From Lumbricus rubellus (taxonomy: Eukaryota > Annelida > Clitellata > Crassiclitellata > Lumbricidae): a DNA stretch of 64,000 nucleotides. Position numbers and translations under genes: made by a program. The notes under the pieces were generated by a model that was not told the DNA's origin, did no database searches, and was given only the letters and a program-made list of their open reading frames with translations. Below, piece after piece: positions 9,497-16,529 of the stretch (position 1 is its first letter; every line of letters begins with the position of its first letter). The DNA lies in assembly GCA_945859605.1 (NCBI GenBank), contig OX243819.1, positions 10,826,619 to 10,890,618 of the forward strand, in the 5' to 3' direction.

Positions 9497-9575
9497 AAAT
9501 AAGAAAATAAATTTTTAGACCTAAATAAGAAAATAAATTTTTAGACCTAAATAAGAAAATAAACTTAAGCAAAAT
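9497..9575. repeat. 25-bp AT-rich tandem repeat upstream of the capsid gene
   Basis: About three copies of a unit like AATAAGAAAATAAATTTTTAG, in the widest gap between the leftward structural genes. It may be part of the promoter or 3' end region of the small gene at 9580-9936. Confidence 0.7.
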
Positions 9576-9579
9576 AAAT

Positions 9580-9936
9580 TTAAACTGCCATTTTCAAACC
9601 ACCTCCGTTTAAGCGTTTTACGAGATCTTGAATTCTAATAGCTCCTCCCGTCATTTGCGGATTCGATCCTAGTAATCTAGCTAGAATGACTTTAGTTTCC
9701 TGAGTTATAGGCTGCTGAACGGTGGTTGGTGGAAGTATCTTATTGAGTAATCGTTTTCCAACGTCGATCGCCTTATCCTTAGCAACACCTCCAATCTCTT
9801 TGACAGCTGTGCTCGCAATTTGTTTGGCTGCATTCGAAGTTAGTAGCCTCTTGAGAAATCCTGCAATGGAATCGAATATTCCTGCTCCACCGACAACGTG
9901 TACTTTTTTATAACTTCTTCTCGCAACGACCAGCAT
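9580..9936 (-). CDS. small basic virion protein (adenovirus X/VI-like)
   Basis: A 118-aa protein with a basic N-terminus (RRSYKKVHVVGGAGIFDSI), an amphipathic helix (IAGFLKRLLTSNAAKQIAST) and a glycine-rich C-terminus (RLNGGGLK). The design resembles the small membrane-active or core peptides encoded by Polintons and adenoviruses. A GG-containing site such as VVGGAG could be cleaved by the element's adenain-like protease; this is inference. Located directly upstream of the major capsid gene. Confidence 0.6.
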   Translation of the reverse strand: MLVVARRSYKKVHVVGGAGIFDSIAGFLKRLLTSNAAKQIASTAVKEIGGVAKDKAIDVGKRLLNKILPPTTVQQPITQETKVILARLLGSNPQMTGGAIRIQDLVKRLNGGGLKMAV

Positions 9937-9958
9937 TTCTATATCATCAATTTTTAAA

Positions 9959-10858
9959 TTAGATCATCAATTTTTTATATTCATCTTTGGATATCACTCC
10001 TTGTCTTAGTAACTCGTCAGTCATACCTACAATTTCATTTCTTACTCCTGTATTTCCCGCTTTGTAGCTATATATTCGCAACTCTAATTGTTTTACGAAT
10101 TCGTTAGGATCTGAAGGAATGGTAATTATTCCGCTTCCTGTTTTACCTCTTAACTTTATGTAATCGTCCCATATGGGTTTTATTATCTTTGCATATTTTA
10201 CACTTCTAGACGATTTAGGTTTGTTTGGTTTATTTGGCTGACTCATGGCATTCGTTTTAATTAGAATCTTGGCGTATTCTTCGAGATCACGATAATCATA
10301 AATTGAAATGTTTGGACTAGCTAACGTTAACAATTCCCATAATCCTGGAGTTCCTTGATAAGTTGTGGTTCCAACTGTAATATCATTTCCTTGGATTGAG
10401 GCTTCGCTGTCACCGATGTAGAATTTTCCATCTCTTGATCTTAATCCGAATGTTGTGTCTACAAGTCTTCTATCGGAAGCATATTTTTTAAGGTATTCAA
10501 CTGCAATATTTCCTAATTCTAACCTTCTAATGTCTTCTACTGGGTCATCGTCATCGTATGCCTCTATAGACGGATACTGGGGAAATTGAATAGTTTTCAA
10601 CGAATCTGGAAGTGATTTTAGAGCGAGTGATGTTGCTGCAGAATTATCTTTTATTGTCGACAGCAAAGCGTTTTGTTCTTTCGAAATTGCTGATTGAGAG
10701 TCGACTATTGGTTTGTAGATTTTCGTTAATTCTCGTTGAAGTCCAAGATCATCTATTCTCTCTGAGAGAAAGTTTTGTTTAATATTTTTTTTCGTTTTTA
10801 AAAACTCTTCGATAATAAAATCTCTTTTTGCAGGATCGCTAATTTTCAGTAGTGACAT
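9959..10858 (-). CDS. conserved Polinton protein of unknown function
   Basis: A 299-aa protein commonly seen in Polinton gene sets near the capsid genes. The N-terminal third is charged and probably coiled coil (to ~100). The middle contains a compact region YQGTPGLWELLTLASPNI...YDYRDLEEYAKIL that I recognise as typical of this family (probably the Pfam DUF8207-type domain). The C-terminus is lysine-rich with a helical tail. No catalytic motif. Probably a virion or scaffolding component, by context only. Confidence 0.65.
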   Translation of the reverse strand: MSLLKISDPAKRDFIIEEFLKTKKNIKQNFLSERIDDLGLQRELTKIYKPIVDSQSAISKEQNALLSTIKDNSAATSLALKSLPDSLKTIQFPQYPSIEAYDDDDPVEDIRRLELGNIAVEYLKKYASDRRLVDTTFGLRSRDGKFYIGDSEASIQGNDITVGTTTYQGTPGLWELLTLASPNISIYDYRDLEEYAKILIKTNAMSQPNKPNKPKSSRSVKYAKIIKPIWDDYIKLRGKTGSGIITIPSDPNEFVKQLELRIYSYKAGNTGVRNEIVGMTDELLRQGVISKDEYKKLMI

Positions 10859-10932
10859 TTTCTTATTATAAGTATAATGTTTAAAACGTAACGTAAAACG
10901 TAAACATAAAACGTAAACATAAAACGTACAAT

Positions 10933-11319
10933 TTATGCATCGTAGTAATTAACATAACATATGGAGTCTTTTTCGTTTATAGTAACTGGTGAATCTGAGT
11001 TGTTTTGAATTGTAATTATTATATCCTCTGCGTCCTCTAGGACAGTACCATCTTGAAGACTCAGTCTGAGTTGTTTCAACTTCTGTCTAAGAGAGACTAG
11101 ACACATTCCACTGGTCATTCGGACTCCAAGGCCTACTTCTACTGTAATATTTGTCTTTGGTTCAATCGTTATCGCTTGCTGAGCAAAAATCTCATATCTG
11201 TCGCCTGCTCGTTGTCTTGCAGGAGCGTGAGTGACCACTTTAGGCAACCAAATTATTGTACTCACACGAGGCTTCCGTTTGGTGATAAATTTGTGTATTG
11301 GGTGACCGTATCCAGACAT
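10933..11319 (-). CDS. dUTPase-fold-like protein, probably not catalytic
   Basis: A 128-aa protein whose strand pattern follows trimeric dUTPase: AGDRYEIFAQQAITIEP at the position of motif 1, VEVGLGVRMTSGMCLVSLRQ like the motif 1-2 region, LQDGTVLEDAEDIIITIQN where motif 3 would be, and ITINEKDSICYVNY like motif 4. The residues needed for dUTP hydrolysis are not preserved (no AGYDL and no GVIDxDY), and no C-terminal Gly-rich motif 5 follows. It may be a structural or host-interaction protein on a dUTPase scaffold, or a decayed enzyme. The frame is open and the start has the usual TTTAAA/TATA box. Confidence 0.6.
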   Translation of the reverse strand: MSGYGHPIHKFITKRKPRVSTIIWLPKVVTHAPARQRAGDRYEIFAQQAITIEPKTNITVEVGLGVRMTSGMCLVSLRQKLKQLRLSLQDGTVLEDAEDIIITIQNNSDSPVTINEKDSICYVNYYDA

Positions 11320-11335
11320 TTATATAAGTGGTTTT

Positions 11336-11974
11336 TTAAAGTAACATTCCAAGAATAGGAATATTTTTAAATGGTGAATTGGGACCAAGTATAAGACCTT
11401 CACCGCTGACATATCCTGTTCCTCTTTTCATAAACAGACCGGAACCTGATATCGAAATACCCTTTTTCCACGGAGATAGAAAAAGACCTTCCCCAGCAGG
11501 CACTATCTTACAGCATATTCCTCCTTTCTTAACGTACAGCACGCCAGATCCACTTATCGAAGATCCACTTATCGGGTGTGAGATCGAAGATCCACTAATT
11601 TTATCGACAATTTTGGACCCAGCTGCAGAACCCAATCCTGTTAAGGCTCCTGTGGCTAAACTCGGAAGAACACTAGACAGAAGAAACTTTCCGGCTGTTG
11701 CTAAGAACGGTAGAATAGCGCCAATAAATCCGCCTTCGACTCTCGCATTGTCTTCTAATTGCTTTTTACCCATTTTAATTGTCAAACCAGTTCCATTCTG
11801 ATACGCTTTAGTTAACTTGTTAATTTGCCTCTGGTTTAGAGCTAATACATGCTCACCAGTTATGTCTCCATGAGAAAGTCTTATACTCACTCCAGTTCCT
11901 ACTTGAACAGCTCGCTTAATCTTCTCTTTTTGCCCTTCGGAAATATTAACTTTAACCTTAGCGTAAGCGCTCAT
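11336..11974 (-). CDS. Gly/Ser-rich hydrophobic virion-type protein
   Basis: A 212-aa protein of a type frequent in Polinton structural blocks. Residues 1-85 hold two similar halves (KVKVNISEGQKEKIKRA ... RLSHGDITGEHVLALNQRQ and LTIKMGKKQLEDN). A hydrophobic stretch follows (GGFIGAILPFLATAGKFLLS ... LATGALTGLG), then a Gly/Ser-rich tail with repeated SISGSG words. The hydrophobic middle may insert into membranes. It lies 25 bp downstream of the minor capsid gene and 17 bp before the dUTPase-like gene. Precise function unknown. Confidence 0.65.
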   Translation of the reverse strand: MSAYAKVKVNISEGQKEKIKRAVQVGTGVSIRLSHGDITGEHVLALNQRQINKLTKAYQNGTGLTIKMGKKQLEDNARVEGGFIGAILPFLATAGKFLLSSVLPSLATGALTGLGSAAGSKIVDKISGSSISHPISGSSISGSGVLYVKKGGICCKIVPAGEGLFLSPWKKGISISGSGLFMKRGTGYVSGEGLILGPNSPFKNIPILGMLL

Positions 11975-11998
11975 CTTATATTAAATATAAACTTTAAA

Positions 11999-12772
11999 TT
12001 AAACCTCTCTTATGTGAAATCGTATCGACAATTCCTCACCTCTTAAATTAATTAGTTTTCCATTTTGGTCTATTAGTTTTGTTTCCATCGATGAAATAGA
12101 GCATAGCGTTATTGGAAGATACACGAGATTATGAGGAGATTCGATTATCTTATAACCAGGCCCGACCGATGGAAAGAAAGAATAAATTATGTTCTCCGTA
12201 GTTCCGTTGGCATACGATGATCCTATTATATCACTGGTAATTCGTAAACTATTCACGCTGTTTATATCAACTATGTGCTCGGATTCGTTATATCCTTCGG
12301 AGTATACACGACTCTGAAATCCTAGAACCGTACTAATTGAATTTGGTACTGTAAAATCAACTTTATAGTTCTCATCAATTTCCAAAACAGCCTTCAAAGT
12401 ATTGTTATTTGGTTGCAACTTTATACATTGTCCATGACCTTCTTCTTTTAGAATTCTCTGTATGTATTCGTTTAAGTCATCGATTTCATAGCAACCGGTT
12501 GGAATGTCTAAATCTTCCCACGTTACACCGTTATCTGACGAATATACGAATTTATTATTTGTTTCGTCTATATTGGGAAAACTGTAGTAAGTTTCAAGAT
12601 TGACAAGAGCCATTTCATACTTCTTACTTTTGTCCAGTTCGATTAGTGGATTAAATTTCGTTCGAATTCGTGTGCTCCTTTCGCTCAACAAAATGCAAAA
12701 GGATTCTTTAGCCTCTGTGTTGCGTGCAATCGTTTGAGTAGTAGATAAAATTTCGTCAAGAAGGGTTTCCAT
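11999..12772 (-). CDS. Polinton minor capsid protein (penton, single jelly-roll)
   Basis: A 257-aa protein. Position (next to the packaging ATPase), length and beta-rich sequence match the penton-forming minor capsid protein of Polintons. Conserved-looking stretches include KKYEMALVNLETYYSFPNI near residue 48-66, VPNSISTVLGFQSRVY in the middle and the C-terminal ELSIRFHIREV. Start is preceded by GGTTTAAAAATAGC and a TATCTAAAATG context. Confidence 0.78.
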   Translation of the reverse strand: METLLDEILSTTQTIARNTEAKESFCILLSERSTRIRTKFNPLIELDKSKKYEMALVNLETYYSFPNIDETNNKFVYSSDNGVTWEDLDIPTGCYEIDDLNEYIQRILKEEGHGQCIKLQPNNNTLKAVLEIDENYKVDFTVPNSISTVLGFQSRVYSEGYNESEHIVDINSVNSLRITSDIIGSSYANGTTENIIYSFFPSVGPGYKIIESPHNLVYLPITLCSISSMETKLIDQNGKLINLRGEELSIRFHIREV

Positions 12773-12838
12773 TTTAGATAGCTATTTTTAAACCTAGAAT
12801 ATAAAATCTTAAATTTTGTTATCATTTTATTATTGCTT

Positions 12839-13615
12839 TTATTTAATGTAAAATGTATCTAATCCACTTCTATACCTACCCTTATTTGTTTTACTAGTAA
12901 GGTCTATAACCACAAAACCATGCGTTTCATCCCACGCAGTTTTGCATAGTTTTCGAAATTCTTCTATAGTCATATCATCTACGCCTATATGATCGCTGTA
13001 TATATGATTAATATTTTTAAGGTCTTGTGGGAACAAACATATAAAGTTGGCATTCTCCCTGATAGTTTGTCTGGGCAGCTTGAAATAATTTTGTGCTAGG
13101 TAAAAGCAGTCTACATTACTATGCCTACCTCTTATATAATAGGATTCGCATTTATTTTGTCGCTCTAACTGTAAATCATCAAAAATCATGAGATTCTTCT
13201 TATCTCGACTTAAGTCTCGTGGATCTGGAACATCTTCAGAGGTTTCAAAGAACTTGCATTCTATATCCGATTTCTTTTCCATGTTTTTAGACATCTCCTC
13301 GACTACGGCGGTCGGTGATACATTTAATTTCATTATCTCATCGCGATTATCAAAAAGTCTTATAATTGCTTCCTTTGGTAATTTCTCTTCGAATGCTTTC
13401 TTAAGTATCTTATATTCTGATTGAAATAAACTTTTTCCAAAGATCTGCAGGTTATCGTAGTCTAACCAACCAGGTCTCAGTAATAAATTAAGTAGTAATA
13501 TTGTCTTGCCGCATTGAGACTTACCGACGATCAAACCTCTGATGCTTCTTGGTAGGAGAGGACTGTTAAAGCGTTTACTTGATTCTTCATTCCACGATAG
13601 GTCTTGGACTTCCAT
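12839..13615 (-). CDS. A32/FtsK-type genome-packaging ATPase
   Basis: A 258-aa ATPase expected to pump the element's DNA into capsids. Walker A is VGKSQCGKT (about residues 30-38) and Walker B is KNLMIFDDLQLE (~140-151), followed by YYIRGRHSNVDCFYLAQNYF where the sensor region lies. It is transcribed leftwards from a promoter shared with the PLA2-like gene; the two ATGs are only about 20 bp apart. Confidence 0.93.
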   Translation of the reverse strand: MEVQDLSWNEESSKRFNSPLLPRSIRGLIVGKSQCGKTILLLNLLLRPGWLDYDNLQIFGKSLFQSEYKILKKAFEEKLPKEAIIRLFDNRDEIMKLNVSPTAVVEEMSKNMEKKSDIECKFFETSEDVPDPRDLSRDKKNLMIFDDLQLERQNKCESYYIRGRHSNVDCFYLAQNYFKLPRQTIRENANFICLFPQDLKNINHIYSDHIGVDDMTIEEFRKLCKTAWDETHGFVVIDLTSKTNKGRYRSGLDTFYIK

Positions 13616-13641
13616 TTTAATTATATTATATTAAAATGGAG
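13612..13641. promoter_or_regulatory. palindromic divergent promoter
   Basis: The 20 bp between the ATPase start (minus) and the PLA2 start (plus) are almost pure A/T. With the two start codons they form a near-perfect 30-bp inverted repeat centred on TATATTATAT. Each direction reads TTTTAAT, a TATA run, then AAAATGGA. The same TTTAAA plus TATA arrangement precedes the other Polinton genes, so this is read as one box serving both directions. Confidence 0.65.
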
Positions 13642-14175
13642 CACAGCTCGTATTGCGTAAAATGTAAGCGACAAACTCAATCCCAAGATATTCAACGAGT
13701 TGTCAGTAAGAATGGTAGACCTATGCTTAGATGTGTATGCGTTGAATGTGGCGCTAGAAAAACTCAGTTTACTAAAATGTCTACTACAGTACAAGGAGGT
13801 TATTTAGTCTCAGCTCTCAATTCTGCTACTTCCAACATTAAACTTCCATGGGCAAAATATCCGGGCGAAATGCATCTTCCAGGACATTCTTTCACGGGTC
13901 CAGGAACTCGATTGGATTTGCGATTGAATAGTGATGGGACGCCAAAAGACTGGAGTAAACCAGTAGATAGGGTTGATGCAGCAGCCTATCGCCATGACAT
14001 GGCTTATGCTAAACATACTGATACAGCAGGGAGAAACGTCGCTGACAGAGCTATGATAGATGAATTAAATAATATACCTAATCCATCGTTCCGCGAACGA
14101 ATTGAACGATCTATAGTTAAACCAATTTTATCAACGAAAACCCATTTTGGAATGGGGTTGAAAAAAAAACTCTGA
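13636..14175 (+). CDS. PLA2-like protein with N-terminal zinc ribbon
   Basis: A 179-aa protein. Residues 1-45 carry a CVKCKRQT ... CVCVECGARK zinc ribbon. Residues ~85-130 match the viral/Polinton phospholipase A2-like domain: a GPGTRLDLRL calcium-loop-like segment and the YRHDMAYAKH catalytic His-Asp segment. In viruses such domains help membrane passage during entry; whether this one is active is unknown. The frame ends GLKKKL-stop at an AAA AAA AAA run, exactly where the integrase frame (-1) opens, suggesting the two may be joined by ribosomal frameshifting or were once one frame. Confidence 0.88.
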   Translation: MEHSSYCVKCKRQTQSQDIQRVVSKNGRPMLRCVCVECGARKTQFTKMSTTVQGGYLVSALNSATSNIKLPWAKYPGEMHLPGHSFTGPGTRLDLRLNSDGTPKDWSKPVDRVDAAAYRHDMAYAKHTDTAGRNVADRAMIDELNNIPNPSFRERIERSIVKPILSTKTHFGMGLKKKL

Positions 14176-15092
14176 GATGGACAGACCAACTTGCCGATGA
14201 ATTACATAAACCAATAGTCAGGAAGTTCAGGAAGCGAGTTGTTTATGTGCAGGGAGTGGACAAAGTTTGGGCAGCAGACTTGATTGACATGCAGGCTTAT
14301 GCTAAATTTAATTCTGGTGTGAAATATTTGTTAAGCGTCATTGATATATTCTCCAAGTATGCATTTATTCAGCCGTTAAAAGATAAGCGCGGAGAATCTG
14401 TGGCAGATGCTTTCACAAAAATATTTAATACGAGCAAAAGAAGGGGGGAAAAACTTTGGGTCGATAAGGGAACAGAATTCTATAATAAACAGGTAAAATC
14501 ATTAGGTATGCAGTTGTACTCAACTGAGAATGAAGAGAAATCTTGTATCGTAGAAAGATTTAATAGAACAGTAAAAGAAAAGATGTTTAAGTATTTTACA
14601 GCAAATTCAACTCAGAAATATATCGATGTTTTAGATAATATGCTTAGTTTATACAACAACACAAGACATTCTTCCATTAAAATGACTCCTGTTAAAGCGA
14701 GTATCAAAGCAAACGAAAAAGCTGTTTGGTTAAATCTGTATGGTGACGCTGTACCTGAAACTGTTAAACCTAAATTTTCAGTCGGAGATAAAGTAAGAAT
14801 TTCCAAGAAGAAGAAGACATTCGAGAAAGGCTACATGCAGAATTGGACTCAAGAGGTTTTTACTATTACACAAATACAATACACGGATCCTATAACGTAT
14901 AAAATATCTGATTATAATGGAGAATTAATTCAAGGGACATTTTATGAAGCTGAGTTACAACTGACAACGCAAGATACATTTAAAATAGAGAAGATTATTA
15001 GGAAAAGTGGTAATCGGTCTTTGGTTAAATGGTTGGGGTACGATGATTCTTTCAATTCATGGGTTAAAAATAAAGATTTGATATCATTGTGA
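14169..15092 (+). CDS. Polinton DDE integrase with chromodomain
   Basis: Retroviral-type integrase that inserts the element. The open frame covers 14121-15092, but recognisable protein starts at about 14172 (WTDQLADELHKPIVRKF) with no ATG before it; the first ATG in frame (about 14290) lies after the first catalytic Asp. Catalytic residues: Asp in WAADLIDM, Asp in LWVDKGTEFYN and Glu in CIVERFNRT. The second and third are separated by 29 residues, shorter than the usual ~33-35. The C-terminus has an SH3-like region (FSVGDKVRISKKKK) and a chromodomain (TFKIEKIIRKSGNRSLVKWLGY ... SWVKNKDL) that may target chromatin. Start probably depends on a -1 shift from the PLA2 frame or on a lost start codon. 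Confidence 0.9.
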   Translation, partial: TLRWTDQLADELHKPIVRKFRKRVVYVQGVDKVWAADLIDMQAYAKFNSGVKYLLSVIDIFSKYAFIQPLKDKRGESVADAFTKIFNTSKRRGEKLWVDKGTEFYNKQVKSLGMQLYSTENEEKSCIVERFNRTVKEKMFKYFTANSTQKYIDVLDNMLSLYNNTRHSSIKMTPVKASIKANEKAVWLNLYGDAVPETVKPKFSVGDKVRISKKKKTFEKGYMQNWTQEVFTITQIQYTDPITYKISDYNGELIQGTFYEAELQLTTQDTFKIEKIIRKSGNRSLVKWLGYDDSFNSWVKNKDLISL

Positions 15093-15121
15093 ATTTAACT
15101 GATTTATGGTATAATTTTAGA

Positions 15122-15269
15122 AGCCTTTCCCTAGTCTGCTAGAACTTGGGTTCTTTCTGCGAACTTGTGAAAACTTGGGTTTTTCGGGGAAAACTTGGGG
15201 TTTTTTGTGATTCCGAACCGGAAATTTTAGAACATTTCTGAAGATTTGGACCAATTTAATGACTAAAAA

Positions 15270-15270
<1 letters not shown>
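15122..15270 (+). repeat. AACTTGGGTTTTT-type dispersed repeat
   Basis: Short runs of AACTTGGGTTTTT followed by CTGAAGATTTGGACC and AATGACTAAAAAA. The same pieces recur at 31373-31830 and in part at 46530-46740, so this is a genome-wide repeat present inside the Polinton. Confidence 0.6.
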
Positions 15271-15660
<390 letters not shown>

Positions 15661-15929
15661 CTGATGACTACTGGCAAACAGCGATTTTCTTTTGCGTCTT
15701 AACAACCTTGACCCCTGAAGTTGTACCTCTCGTACAATGGTGACAAGATTTGTTTGCGGAGACGAAAACGGAAGTTGGGGGGACGACTTCAGGGGTGAAG
15801 GACGAATTTTGTTCAAATTGCATTGGGTATAATAAGATTTAGTCGCATTGTACCACGTGCGAAGTGTCAACGATGTTATGGATCGGTTGCAACGATAAGG
15901 CCTTCTTGCATACAATAGCTTATACAAAA

Positions 15930-16093
15930 GACTAAGACTTTTAACTGGTTTGTAGCACTATTTTAGCTTAATTTATCGTCAATGGAAACACCCCCAGATT
16001 GCTCGTTTATTACCTCAAAACCTTTCCCTAGCTACTCGTTTTTTCTTCAATGGAAAACACCCCCCAAAGGAGAAGAGGAGGAAATAATAAAAG
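15930..16093 (-). repeat. inner degenerate copy of the terminal repeat
   Basis: Read on the minus strand, this stretch repeats the plan of the terminal repeat in diverged form: TTTTCCATTGAAGAAAAAAC near 16050, GTTTCCATTGACG near 15985, then CAAACCAGTTAAAAGTCTTA. It sits just inside the true right terminal repeat and has no counterpart at the left arm. Confidence 0.6.
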
Positions 16094-16335
16094 ACCTCTT
16101 GGTTGGCAGTCCAGCGCGCTAACCACTGTACTACCGAGCACCCCCCTCAGGAAATAATAAAAGACCCTCAGAAAATTAAAAAGACTAAGAATTTAACTGG
16201 TTTAAACCCTATTTTAACTGGCTTTTTTCTTCAATGAAAAAATCCCAGAAAATCCTTTAGCACCATTTAAACTCATTTATTAGCTAATTGTTTCTTCAAT
16301 GAAAAAATTCCCAAAGAATTAATTTTACATCTACT
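16094..16335 (-). repeat. Polinton right terminal inverted repeat
   Basis: Complement of the left repeat. It ends at CTACT (16331-16335), directly followed by the TTTATT target duplication. Its inner end keeps only about 55 bp of the SINE head present in full at the left end. Confidence 0.95.
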
Positions 16336-16439
16336 TTTATTCTTCTTTTTCCTTCTTATTTTCAACACACCAAAGGTGCGTCGAGTTATGCAGTAATAAA
16401 TGCAACACGGTCCTTAGCTTGTTTATTTAATTTAGGCCT

Positions 16440-16525
16440 ACTTGTCTTTTGTTAATTTGCATGTTTGCTTGCTTATACTTACTTCTTTTGTTAATTTGCA
16501 TGTTTGCTTGCTTATACTTACTTGT
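16440..16525 (+). repeat. 42-bp tandem duplication before a splice acceptor
   Basis: Two copies of a unit containing TTTTGTTAATTTGCATGTTT and GCTTGCTTATACTTACTT, ending a few bases before the acceptor AG at 16528-16529. Each copy supplies a T-rich tract. Confidence 0.8.
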
Positions 16526-16529
16526 TTAG

